A stretch of DNA of 6,382 nt from an uncultured Eubacterium sp. (GCA_905236295.1 CAJOQF010000175.1:1-6382); one strand, 5' to 3'; counted from the stretch's first letter, positions 1 to 6,382 are shown. Notes: generated by a model from the sequence alone, not told the origin. A program made the numbers and translations.

Positions 1-1
1 C

Positions 2-190
2 GCAGTTATCTATATCACAGAGGGACTGTTGAGTGAGCTGTCAGCTGAGATTGATGAGTTAAAGGAACAGGTAATGCCCGCTATCATTCCGATTCCGGGA
101 ATTTCCGGCAACACCGGAGATGCGGTTGAGAATGTAAAGAAATTTGTAGAGCAGGCAGTCGGAGCAGATATATTGTTTTCAGGAGAATAA
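2..190 (+). CDS. atpF: V-type ATP synthase subunit F, C-terminal part (5' end outside window)
   Basis: Only the last 62 codons are present, ending in TAA at 188-190. The visible protein starts AVIYITEGLLSEL and contains MPAIIPIPG followed by a G-N-T-G turn and a helix ending in VGADIL. This 'ITE...PAIIPIPG...TG...VGADIL' pattern is characteristic of the V/A-type ATPase subunit F (called NtpG in Enterococcus hirae). In the known complex, F is a small Rossmann-like protein that binds subunit D to form the central rotor axle in the cytoplasm. Its position just before subunit A agrees with the common bacterial order. An AGGAG at 181-185, inside the last codons, serves as the ribosome binding site of the next gene. 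The missing start means total length cannot be judged; full subunits are usually about 100 residues. Confidence 0.93.
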   Translation, partial: AVIYITEGLLSELSAEIDELKEQVMPAIIPIPGISGNTGDAVENVKKFVEQAVGADILFSGE

Positions 191-196
191 AAGCGT

Positions 197-1963
197 ATGA
201 GTAAAGGAATAATTAAAAAGGTCGCAGGACCGCTGGTCATCGCTTCAGGAATGCGCGACGCCAACATGTTTGACTTGGTTCGTGTTAGTAAGGAGCGTTT
301 GATCGGAGAGATTATTGAGATGCACGGAGACGAGGCATCTATCCAGGTATACGAGGAGACATCAGGCTTGGGACCGGGTGAGCCGGTAGAGTCCCTGGAC
401 GTACCGATGTCAGTTGAACTCGGACCGGGACTTATAAGCAGCATTTACGACGGAATCCAGAGACCGCTCGACGACATCATGAAAATGTCGGGCAACAACT
501 TAAAGCGAGGAGTCGAGGTTGCTTCACTTAAGAGAGACAAGAAGTGGAATTTCGTACCGACAGTTCAGGTTGGTGACAAGCTTATCGCCGGCGATATCTT
601 CGGTACAGTAAAAGAGACAGTTCTTGTTGAGCAGAAGATCATGGTTCCTGTTGGAATCGAAGGAACAGTAAAAGAGATCAAGTCAGGTGAGTTCACTGTA
701 GAGGAGACGGTCTGCGTACTCTCTACTCCGGACGGAGACAAGGAACTTACAATGATGCAGAAGTGGCCGGTTCGTGTGGGCAGACCATACAAAGAGAAAC
801 TTCCGCCACAGATGCCTCTTATCACAGGACAGCGTGTCGTAGATATGTTCTTCCCGATAGCAAAGGGTGGTGTTGCTGCCGTTCCGGGACCTTTCGGAAG
901 CGGCAAGACCGTTATCCAGCATCAGCTTGCCAAGTGGGCTGAGGCCGACATCGTGGTTTACATCGGATGCGGCGAGCGTGGAAACGAGATGACGGACGTT
1001 CTTAACGAGTTCCCTGAGTTGAAGGATCCGAAGACAGGCGAGTCTTTGATGGAGAGAACTGTTCTTATCGCAAATACATCAGATATGCCGGTTGCTGCCC
1101 GTGAGGCATCAATCTACACCGGTATTACAATAGCCGAGTATTTCCGTGACATGGGATATTCAGTAGCTCTTATGGCAGACTCAACATCACGTTGGGCCGA
1201 GGCTCTTCGAGAGATGTCAGGACGTCTCGAGGAGATGCCCGGTGAGGAGGGTTACCCTGCTTACCTCGGTTCACGTCTTGCACAGTTCTACGAGAGAGCA
1301 GGACATGTTAAATCGCTTGGAAGCGAGCCTAGAGAGGGAGCCCTCTCAGCTATCGGAGCCGTTTCACCTCCCGGTGGAGATATCTCCGAGCCGGTTTCAC
1401 AGGCTACTCTTCGTATCGTAAAGGTGTTCTGGGGACTTGACTCAGCACTCGCTTACAAGAGACACTTCCCGGCTATCAACTGGTTGAATTCATACTCACT
1501 CTACATCGACAACATCGGACCTTGGTTTGACAAAGAGGTTGGAGTTGACTGGTTGAAGAGCAGACAGGCTATGATGAATCTTCTTCAGGAAGAGGCATCA
1601 CTCGACGAGATCGTTAAGATGGTAGGTATGGATGCACTTTCAGCGGCTGACCGTCTGAAGATGGAAGCATCTCGCTCAATCCGTGAGGACTTCCTGCACC
1701 AGAACTCATTCCATGACATAGATACATATACATCCCTTACAAAGCAGCTCCTTATGGCTAAGCTCGTTCTCGCTTACTATGAGAAGGCAGATGAGGCTCT
1801 TAAGGGTGGCGCTAATATCAATGATCTTATCAACATCCCGATCCGTGAGGATATCGGACGTTATAAGTACACTGAAGAGGGCAACATCAAGCAGGAGTAT
1901 GAGAGAATCATGACAGATCTTACACGCCAGATTTCAGACGCTTTGGGAAAGGGGGCTAACTAA
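197..1963 (+). CDS. atpA: V-type ATP synthase catalytic subunit A
   Basis: This is the 588-residue catalytic subunit of the V1 head, the usual full length for the family. Three copies alternate with subunit B in the A3B3 hexamer and hydrolyse or make ATP at the cytoplasmic face. Visible in order are an N-terminal beta-barrel (about 1-75, starting with the [10 protein letters not shown] pattern), the long insertion that separates A from F-type beta subunits (about 110-195), a Walker A loop GPFGSGKT at 231-238 with Lys237, GCGERGNEM at 257-265 with the expected catalytic Glu260, a Walker B/sensor stretch [10 protein letters not shown] at 326-335, and the [13 protein letters not shown] loop at 345-357. 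The C-terminal helical domain follows. ATG 197 is the only possible start because an in-frame stop lies six bases upstream. The AGGAG at 181-185 sits 11 nt away, slightly far, inside the end of atpF. The stop overlaps the next start by one base (TAATG), which suggests translational coupling. No intein or frameshift is seen. Confidence 0.98.
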   Translation: MSKGIIKKVAGPLVIASGMRDANMFDLVRVSKERLIGEIIEMHGDEASIQVYEETSGLGPGEPVESLDVPMSVELGPGLISSIYDGIQRPLDDIMKMSGNNLKRGVEVASLKRDKKWNFVPTVQVGDKLIAGDIFGTVKETVLVEQKIMVPVGIEGTVKEIKSGEFTVEETVCVLSTPDGDKELTMMQKWPVRVGRPYKEKLPPQMPLITGQRVVDMFFPIAKGGVAAVPGPFGSGKTVIQHQLAKWAEADIVVYIGCGERGNEMTDVLNEFPELKDPKTGESLMERTVLIANTSDMPVAAREASIYTGITIAEYFRDMGYSVALMADSTSRWAEALREMSGRLEEMPGEEGYPAYLGSRLAQFYERAGHVKSLGSEPREGALSAIGAVSPPGGDISEPVSQATLRIVKVFWGLDSALAYKRHFPAINWLNSYSLYIDNIGPWFDKEVGVDWLKSRQAMMNLLQEEASLDEIVKMVGMDALSAADRLKMEASRSIREDFLHQNSFHDIDTYTSLTKQLLMAKLVLAYYEKADEALKGGANINDLINIPIREDIGRYKYTEEGNIKQEYERIMTDLTRQISDALGKGAN

Positions 1964-3336
1964 TGCCAAAGGAATTTAAAACAATCCAGGAGGTCGCAGG
2001 CCCGCTTATGATCGTTAAAGGCGTATCAGGTGTAGCTTACGACGAGATGGGTGAGATAGAATTAGCCAGCGGAGAGAGAAGAAGATGTAAAGTTCTTGAG
2101 GTTAACGGAGATACAGTTACCGTTCAGCTCTTCGAGAGTGCTACAGGTATCAACCTTGAAAATTCAAAAGTTCGTTTCCTTGGACACAGCCTGACACTCG
2201 GAGTTTCCGAGGACATGCTCGGACGTGTCTTTGACGGAATGGGCAACCCGATAGACAACGGTCCGGAGATCTTACCGGATGCCAGAATGGATATCAACGG
2301 TCTTCCGATGAATCCGGCAGCCAGAAACTATCCGTCCGAGTTCATCCAGACAGGAGTTTCTGCTATTGATGGACTTAACACACTTGTTCGTGGACAGAAG
2401 CTTCCGATCTTCTCGGCTTCAGGTCTTCCGCACAACCAGCTTGCTGCTCAGATCGCACGTCAGGCAAAGGTTCGCGGCAAGGACGAGAAGTTCGCCGTTG
2501 TATTCGCTGCAATGGGTATCACATTCGAGGAGTCAAACTTCTTCATCGAGAGTTTCAAGGAGACAGGTGCTATCGATCGTACCGTCCTCTTTATCAACCT
2601 CGCAGACGACCCTGCCGTAGAGCGTATTTCAACACCTCGTATGGCGCTTACAGCTGCTGAGTACCTTGCTTTCGAGAAGGACATGCACGTTCTCGTAATC
2701 CTTACAGATATCACAAACTACGCCGATGCTCTTCGTGAGGTATCTGCCGCACGTAAAGAGGTTCCGGGACGTCGTGGATATCCGGGATACATGTACACTG
2801 ACCTTGCTACACTTTATGAGCGCGCAGGTCGTCAGAGAGGAAAAGAAGGATCTATCACCATGATCCCGATCCTTTCAATGCCTGAGGATGACAAGACCCA
2901 TCCGATCCCTGACCTTACAGGATACATCACAGAGGGACAGATCATCCTTAGCCGTGAGCTTTATCGTAAGGGCATTCAGCCGCCGGTTGACGTTCTTCCG
3001 TCGCTGTCACGTCTTAAAGATAAGGGTATCGGTGAAGGCAAGACCAGAGGCGATCACGCAAACACCATGAACCAGTTGTTTGCCGCATATGCCCGTGGTA
3101 AGGACGCCAAGGAACTTATGGTAATCCTCGGTGAGGCAGCCCTTTCTGAGATGGATCTTATCTATGCTAAGTTTGCGGATGCATTCGAAGAGAAATACGT
3201 ATCTCAGGGTTACACCGGAGATCGTGACATAGAAGAGACACTTGAGATCGGTTGGGATCTGCTTCGTATCCTTCCGAGATCCGAGCTTAAACGTATCGAC
3301 GACAAGTGGCTGGATAAGTATTACGAGAAGAAGTAA
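1963..3336 (+). CDS. atpB: V-type ATP synthase non-catalytic subunit B
   Basis: This is the 457-residue regulatory, nucleotide-binding-fold subunit of the V1 head, of normal family length. It begins with the [15 protein letters not shown] beta-barrel pattern. Where a catalytic subunit would have a P-loop it has SASGLPHN (151-158), the degenerate loop diagnostic of B, so it does not hydrolyse ATP itself. Arg350 in the [10 protein letters not shown] motif (348-357) corresponds to the arginine finger that completes the catalytic site of the neighbouring A subunit. The stretches [14 protein letters not shown] and [16 protein letters not shown] are also typical. Its ATG shares one base with the stop of atpA, and the ribosome binding site AAAGGGGG (1948-1955) lies 7 nt upstream inside atpA. 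Ribosomes ending atpA could thus reinitiate here, which fits the 1:1 need for A and B. Codon use matches atpA. Confidence 0.98.
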   Translation: MPKEFKTIQEVAGPLMIVKGVSGVAYDEMGEIELASGERRRCKVLEVNGDTVTVQLFESATGINLENSKVRFLGHSLTLGVSEDMLGRVFDGMGNPIDNGPEILPDARMDINGLPMNPAARNYPSEFIQTGVSAIDGLNTLVRGQKLPIFSASGLPHNQLAAQIARQAKVRGKDEKFAVVFAAMGITFEESNFFIESFKETGAIDRTVLFINLADDPAVERISTPRMALTAAEYLAFEKDMHVLVILTDITNYADALREVSAARKEVPGRRGYPGYMYTDLATLYERAGRQRGKEGSITMIPILSMPEDDKTHPIPDLTGYITEGQIILSRELYRKGIQPPVDVLPSLSRLKDKGIGEGKTRGDHANTMNQLFAAYARGKDAKELMVILGEAALSEMDLIYAKFADAFEEKYVSQGYTGDRDIEETLEIGWDLLRILPRSELKRIDDKWLDKYYEKK

Positions 3337-3351
3337 GAAAGGGGGGATAAA

Positions 3352-4044
3352 ATGGCTTCAACCCAGATAATTCCTACCCGACAGGAGCTTAACCGTCTTA
3401 AGAAAAAGCTTGGTACAGCCGTAAGAGGCCACAAGCTCTTAAAGGATAAGCGTGATGAGCTTATGCGCCAGTTCCTTGATCTTGTCCGTGAGAACATGGA
3501 TCTTCGTATCAAGGTAGAGGAGGGCATACAGCGTGCAAATACCAATTTCGTAGTAGCCAAGTCCACCATGTCAGAGCAGGAGATGCACACCGCTCTCATG
3601 GTGCCGAAACAGGAAGTACAGATCAACGCTTCTGTAAAGAATGTAATGAGTGTCGAGATTCCGTCGTTTGACTTTAAGACGAGAACGGCAGATGAAAATG
3701 ACATCTACTCATACGGTTTTGCGTATACATCGAGCGATCTCGATGCTGCGGTAAAATCCCTTGCAGACGTATTTCCTGATATGCTGAGACTTGCGGAGGT
3801 TGAGAAGGCATGTTCGCTTATGGCGAAGGAGATTGAAAATACACGTCGTCGTGTTAACGCTCTCGAGCATGTAACCATACCTGAGACTCGTGAGAGTATC
3901 AAGTACATAACCATGAAGCTTGATGAGAACGAGCGTAGTTCTCAGATCAGACTCATGAAGGTAAAAGACATGATGCTCGAGGAGGAGCACAAGTTCAGCG
4001 AGAAGAATTCAGGAATTCCGATCGAGGTAGAGAGTGCAAGTTAA
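3352..4044 (+). CDS. atpD: V-type ATP synthase subunit D (central shaft)
   Basis: This 230-residue protein is subunit D, the long antiparallel coiled coil that turns inside the A3B3 hexamer and, with F, passes torque to the membrane ring; usual length is about 200-230. The N-terminal helix starts TQIIPTRQELNRLKKKLG, with the conserved P-T-R-x-x-L pattern, and runs as a charged heptad-like helix to about residue 75. A less regular middle section (about 80-130) would form the globular part. The C-terminal helix (about 135-215) contains NTRRRVNALEHVTIPE, the family's second signature. The start is supported by a strong ribosome binding site, AAAGGGGGG at 3338-3346, five bases upstream. The gene lies 15 nt after atpB and is the last gene of the operon here. 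It ends in three consecutive in-frame stops (TAATAATAA, 4042-4050) just before a hairpin. Confidence 0.96.
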   Translation: MASTQIIPTRQELNRLKKKLGTAVRGHKLLKDKRDELMRQFLDLVRENMDLRIKVEEGIQRANTNFVVAKSTMSEQEMHTALMVPKQEVQINASVKNVMSVEIPSFDFKTRTADENDIYSYGFAYTSSDLDAAVKSLADVFPDMLRLAEVEKACSLMAKEIENTRRRVNALEHVTIPETRESIKYITMKLDENERSSQIRLMKVKDMMLEEEHKFSEKNSGIPIEVESAS

Positions 4045-4057
4045 TAATAACAACAAA

Positions 4058-4090
4058 GGAGGCTGTCGGTTTCGGCAGCCTCTATTCCAA
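4058..4090 (+). terminator. Probable terminator of the V-type ATPase operon
   Basis: The bases from 4058 to 4083 form an 11-bp stem: GGAGGCTGTCG pairs with CGGCAGCCTCT around the loop GTTT (4069-4072), with two G-T pairs. It begins 13 nt after the atpD stop. The downstream T-tract is poor (TATTCC), while the upstream side is A-rich. Read on the minus strand the hairpin is followed by TTTGTTGTTATT, which is a better tail, so it may act in both directions. No minus-strand gene is seen that would need it. The position after the last atp gene supports a terminator or a 3'-end stabilising hairpin. Confidence 0.7.
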
Positions 4091-4201
4091 AGCTTTATCG
4101 TAACAAACCGTTTAACATTATAGCGGTTATTTGAAAAAATCAATGGCGAGACTCGAATGCGGGAGGAGATTAAAGAGAGTAAGACCAGAGGAGTATGATT
4201 T

Positions 4202-5347
4202 ATGAAGAGAAAAATACTGTCATTGGCAATAATTGGTGTTATGGTTTTTAGCATGGCAGCCTGTGGCAATAAAACGGAGGAAAGCAACAACACATCAACC
4301 GCAGCGACGACTGAGGAAGGTGCTGAAAACGCATCGGCTGCAGCGACGACTGAGGCAGATGCCGACATCACATCAACCGTTGAAACGACTGAGGCGGATG
4401 CCGCTGAAGTGGGGGGGCAGAGGCCTGATTATTCGCTGGAAGATAGCTGGTACCAGATTCCGGAAGTCACTAAGGATGTCGATACATTCTATATTATGGG
4501 TACAAGATATTTTAAGACGAGTATGGAAGATGGCGCTTCCGATTATGCAGCGATGGATAATCCTGAGATGGTTGAGACAGCACCGATTGAATATATGAAA
4601 AAGGCAAGTGTGTACGAGGAATCCACTAACGTATTCGTTCCGTTCTACCGGCAGGCGGGTATGCGTATCGAAGGGGAGGCATGGAAGGAAACAGGCAGCA
4701 TTGATGAAGCAGTTTCCAGAATGCCCTACGAGGATATAACTTCGGCATTGGATTATTACTTTGAGAACTATAACGAGGGTCGTCCGTTTATCATTGCGGC
4801 GCACAGCCAGGGTTCTGCCATTCTTAAGCTTGTACTTAAGAACTACTTCAAGGAGCATCCTGATTACTATGAACGCATGGTTGCTGCCTATGCCATAGGT
4901 TATTCGTTTACGAAGGAAGACTTTGAAGAAAATCCGCACATGAAGTTTGCGACCGGAGAGAAGGATACAGGTGTTATTATCAGTTGGAATACCGAAGGCA
5001 AGGAGAATGTTGAGGAAGATGTATCTACTTGTGTGCTCCTGCCGAATGCAATCAGCATAAATCCGCTGAACTGGAAGCTTGATGATACATATGCGCCGGC
5101 TAGCGAGAACCTTGGCTCACGTATTTTTAATGCCGAGACGAACGAGATTGAACCCAAGGATGTTGGCGCTGACGCTCAAGTGGATACGGAACGTGGCGTT
5201 GTTGTGACGAATGCTGATTGTACCCCGACAGAAATGCCTGAGTTCTTTGGAACGCAAAGCTATCATTCAGAGGAAATTCTTCTTTACTACGATAATATCA
5301 GAGATAACGTGGCAAAGAGAATAGCCGCTTATCTGAAGAAAAACTGA
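4202..5347 (+). CDS. DUF3089-family alpha/beta-hydrolase-like lipoprotein
   Basis: This 381-residue protein starts with a lipoprotein signal peptide: basic MKRK, a hydrophobic core, and lipobox M18-A19-A20-C21. It should therefore be lipid-anchored at Cys21 on the outer face of the membrane. Residues 31-69 are a Thr/Ala/Glu tether of three 13-residue repeats. From about 74 the protein matches DUF3089 landmarks: DYSLEDSWY (76-84), VDTFYIMGT (93-101), VFVPFYRQA (144-152), GRPFIIAAHSQGS (193-205) with presumed nucleophile Ser202, NAISINPLNW (282-291), YAPASENLGS (297-306), and YHSEEILLYYDNIRDN near the end with candidate catalytic His355. The acid residue cannot be assigned by eye. Family members are predicted serine hydrolases of unknown substrate, so an esterase, lipase or acyl-modifying role is only a guess. 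The ribosome binding site AGAGGAG (4187-4193) lies 8 nt before the ATG. The mature protein is strongly acidic. It is followed 19 nt later by another exported protein, probably in the same transcript. Confidence 0.88.
   Translation: MKRKILSLAIIGVMVFSMAACGNKTEESNNTSTAATTEEGAENASAAATTEADADITSTVETTEADAAEVGGQRPDYSLEDSWYQIPEVTKDVDTFYIMGTRYFKTSMEDGASDYAAMDNPEMVETAPIEYMKKASVYEESTNVFVPFYRQAGMRIEGEAWKETGSIDEAVSRMPYEDITSALDYYFENYNEGRPFIIAAHSQGSAILKLVLKNYFKEHPDYYERMVAAYAIGYSFTKEDFEENPHMKFATGEKDTGVIISWNTEGKENVEEDVSTCVLLPNAISINPLNWKLDDTYAPASENLGSRIFNAETNEIEPKDVGADAQVDTERGVVVTNADCTPTEMPEFFGTQSYHSEEILLYYDNIRDNVAKRIAAYLKKN
4291..4407 (+). repeat. Three tandem 39-bp repeats encoding the lipoprotein tether
   Basis: Three adjacent 39-bp units lie at 4291-4329, 4330-4368 and 4369-4407. 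The core GCAGCGACGACTGAGG is identical in units 1 and 2 (4301-4316 and 4340-4355) and appears as GTTGAAACGACTGAGG in unit 3 (4379-4394). The ten bases CACATCAACC open units 1 and 3. Thirty-nine is a multiple of three, so a gain or loss of units would change tether length by 13 residues and keep the frame. The encoded units are residues 31-43, 44-56 and 57-69, each with A/E-T-T-E at its centre. A G7 run follows at 4411-4417. Confidence 0.9.
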
Positions 5348-5366
5348 TTCAAGAAGGAGATTTTAC

Positions 5367-5957
5367 ATGAACAGAAAAAGATCAATAGTAAGAATATTTG
5401 CGATAGTGATAATTGCGATGCTCGCGTGTGTTATGCTACCTAGGATGAATGTGCAGGCAGCCACTGCAGTCAAGGTTAAGATGACGCGAAAGTATGAAAA
5501 CGATTCGCAGTACTTTATTATAAAGGGGCTTGATTCCGCAGGTAAAAAAGTGTGGAAGTACAAGACTTCAAAATGTGATGCGACAGAGCTTGACAGCGCG
5601 AGGATGAAGGTTAAGGGCAAGTATGTATATGTCATTGACGACAAGAAATTTATCCGAATCAAAAAAAGCAACGGAGAGGCAGTTGTCAAGAAAAAATTTA
5701 CGGATGACAATGCGATATGGGGAACAACCATGCTTGTTGACGAGGACAAGAATACTTACGCAATTGGATACTATAATTCGGAATTATATAAAATAAACAA
5801 AAATGGTAAGGTACTATGGTCTCGTTCTTTCGACGAAAAATACTATTGGGCAACTAAGCTTACAAAAGATGGCAAAAAGCTGACTGTCACTTTTGAAGGT
5901 GCGGAATATCAGGGCGATTATTCAGTGAACGCTGAGACCGGTAAGGACTGGAAATAA
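5367..5957 (+). CDS. Small secreted protein with PQQ-like beta-propeller repeats
   Basis: This 196-residue protein has a Sec signal peptide: basic MNRKR, a hydrophobic segment about 7-24, and a likely signal peptidase I site after V29-Q30-A31. Cys21 in M-L-A-C could mimic a lipobox, but further hydrophobic residues follow it, so cleavage at 31 is preferred. The mature part is lysine-rich and net basic (30 Lys and 4 Arg against 23 Asp/Glu by hand count). It shows a motif of beta-strand, G-K/E-x-V/L, then often Trp, at G59-KKVW, G103-EAVV, G147-KVLW and G192-KDW. The 44-45 residue spacing is that of PQQ/WD-like propeller blades. Such domains usually bind proteins, sugars or surfaces; no ligand can be named. 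Four blades or fewer is short for a closed propeller. The ribosome binding site AAGGAGA (5354-5360) is 6 nt before the ATG. The gene starts 19 nt after the hydrolase gene and ends just before a terminator, so the two form a likely operon. Confidence 0.8.
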   Translation: MNRKRSIVRIFAIVIIAMLACVMLPRMNVQAATAVKVKMTRKYENDSQYFIIKGLDSAGKKVWKYKTSKCDATELDSARMKVKGKYVYVIDDKKFIRIKKSNGEAVVKKKFTDDNAIWGTTMLVDEDKNTYAIGYYNSELYKINKNGKVLWSRSFDEKYYWATKLTKDGKKLTVTFEGAEYQGDYSVNAETGKDWK

Positions 5958-5968
5958 ATTGAGATTCA

Positions 5969-6009
5969 GGGCAGAGGGCATAAATAATGTCTCTCTGCTC
6001 TTTATTTCT
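5969..6009 (+). terminator. Rho-independent terminator after the secreted-protein pair
   Basis: The sequence from 5969 forms a stem: GGGCAGAGGG-CAT pairs with ATG-TCTCTCTGCTC around the loop AAATA (5982-5986 region). It has one bulged T and two G-T pairs, and closes at 6000. It is followed by TTTATTTCT at 6001-6009. It begins 11 nt after the stop of the propeller-like gene, with no gene on the opposite strand. This is a standard intrinsic terminator layout. Confidence 0.78.
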
Positions 6010-6048
6010 GGATATTCAAAGTTGTTGAAGGTTTTCCTGGCTTTTAGT

Positions 6049-6078
6049 GTGCCATCAGTTATATTATTAGTGTATAAT
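6049..6078 (+). promoter_or_regulatory. Candidate sigma-A-type promoter for the 3'-edge gene
   Basis: A perfect TATAAT lies at 6073-6078. Eighteen bases upstream is GTGCCA (6049-6054), which matches four of six bases of the TTGACA consensus. Transcription would start near 6085, leaving about 60 nt of leader before the ATG at 6148. The position fits, between a terminator and the next same-strand gene, but the -35 box is weak and the region is AT-rich, so a chance TATAAT is possible. Confidence 0.45.
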
Positions 6079-6147
6079 CTTCGTTGGCAAGCTTCAACGG
6101 GTGAAAAAACAGTAGCGAAAATCACCAATTCATGATAAACTTAATAC

Positions 6148-6382
6148 ATGGAAATAATAACGAAAGCGATATCCGATCAAGAGAAATACGATGCGTCGAT
6201 TAAAACAATATTCCTGCAGCCAAAAATAATAGCAACAATTCTGCGGATGGCTGTGCCGGAGTATCAGGGAATGACCGTAGAAGAGGTTTTACCGTATATT
6301 ATGGAAATTTCAGATGAAGTCCCGGTGGATGATACATCTGCAGCGGCATTACAGAATCTTCCGCAGGAGCAGACGGTTTTAC
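6148..6382 (+). CDS. N-terminal part of a probable Rpn/PD-(D/E)XK-type transposase-like nuclease (3' end outside window)
   Basis: An open frame of 78 codons runs from ATG 6148 off the end of the window. An in-frame TAA at 6142-6144 makes this ATG the first possible start, yet no good Shine-Dalgarno sequence precedes it (the upstream bases are AAACTTAATAC). The protein opens MEIITKAISDQEKYDASIKT, then has FLQPKIIATILRMAVPEY with a following 'GMTVEEVLPYI' helix and an acidic, Pro/Asp-containing linker. This layout (short lead, helix 'xxILRxAVxEY', then 'xxEEV') resembles the start of the large Lachnospiraceae family annotated as Rpn or PD-(D/E)XK nuclease family transposases. In those proteins the nuclease core comes later, as a D...(D/E)-x-K motif on beta-strands. 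None of that core is in the window, so the family call rests on the N-terminal pattern alone. No terminal inverted repeats or target duplications are seen here. It may equally be a hypothetical protein with a similar helical start. Confidence 0.5.
   Translation, partial: MEIITKAISDQEKYDASIKTIFLQPKIIATILRMAVPEYQGMTVEEVLPYIMEISDEVPVDDTSAAALQNLPQEQTVL

Noticed and set aside
881..1000. Possible intein or insertion at the P-loop of subunit A, a known intein site in some archaeal and eukaryotic homologues
   Set aside because: The Walker A region reads continuously (GPFGSGKT at 231-238) and the 588-residue length is normal, so there is no intein.
4106..4128. AACCG/CGGTT inverted repeat with a 13-nt loop
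   Set aside because: Five base pairs around a long AT-rich loop is within chance expectation, and no regulator site pattern is recognised.
4131..4158. Possible promoter for the lipoprotein gene: TTGAAA at 4131-4136 with TCGAAT 16 nt downstream
   Set aside because: The -10 match is only four of six and GC-interrupted; no better pair was found between 4084 and 4186. A promoter should exist here if the hairpin terminates, but I cannot place it.
4233..4598. A 121-codon plus-strand open frame overlapping the lipoprotein gene
   Set aside because: It is a frame-shifted reading of the lipoprotein gene. Its Arg/Leu-rich content and the repeats simply mirror the real frame, which has a signal peptide, lipobox and DUF3089 motifs.
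5922..6128. A 68-codon minus-strand open frame over the intergenic region
   Set aside because: It crosses the terminator hairpin and the end of the secreted-protein gene, has no recognisable family pattern, and the local gene direction is uniformly plus.
5959..6133. A 58-codon open stretch on the + strand starting at TTG 5959, with a hydrophobic segment resembling a membrane helix
   Set aside because: It has no ATG, only a weak upstream GGA, and it would run through both the terminator hairpin and the TATAAT box. Hydrophobic residues are expected from T-rich DNA, so this is most likely chance.

Overview
The window looks like chromosomal DNA from a low-to-mid GC Gram-positive anaerobe, most plausibly a Clostridia/Lachnospiraceae-type organism. 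This rests on a bacterial V/A-type ATPase operon, strong Shine-Dalgarno sequences (AGGAG, AAAGGGGG), a Gram-positive-style lipoprotein and the style of the last, cut-off gene. The family assignment is an inference from gene content and sequence style, not a database match.

Region 1 (1-4083) is the 3' half of a V-type ATPase operon on the + strand: the end of subunit F, then complete subunits A (catalytic), B (non-catalytic) and D (central shaft). The genes are tightly packed: F and A are 6 nt apart, A and B overlap by one base (TAATG), and B and D are 15 nt apart. The A3B3 hexamer plus the D-F rotor axle make up the soluble V1 motor. The membrane subunits (I, K) and the peripheral and connecting subunits (E, C) must lie upstream if present, so the coupling ion (H+ or Na+) cannot be read here. 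Three in-frame stop codons and an 11-bp hairpin end the operon.

Region 2 (4084-6009) is a separate two-gene unit for exported proteins. The first gene encodes an acidic lipoprotein with a 3 x 13-residue Thr/Glu/Ala-rich tether and a DUF3089 alpha/beta-hydrolase-like domain carrying an intact AHSQGS nucleophile elbow. Nineteen bases later comes a small, lysine-rich secreted protein with a motif repeating every 44-45 residues, as in PQQ-like beta-propeller blades. They are probably co-transcribed and end at a hairpin terminator (5969-6009). Their codon use and base composition are less polished than those of the atp genes.

Region 3 (6010-6382) has a promoter-like sequence with a perfect TATAAT box, then the first 78 codons of a gene that runs off the window. 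Its N-terminus resembles the Rpn/PD-(D/E)XK 'transposase-like' nuclease proteins common in Lachnospiraceae, but the diagnostic nuclease core is not in view.

The atp operon is ordinary. The part most worth a second look is the lipoprotein hydrolase/mini-propeller pair, together with the 39-bp tandem repeat and the G7 tract in the lipoprotein gene.
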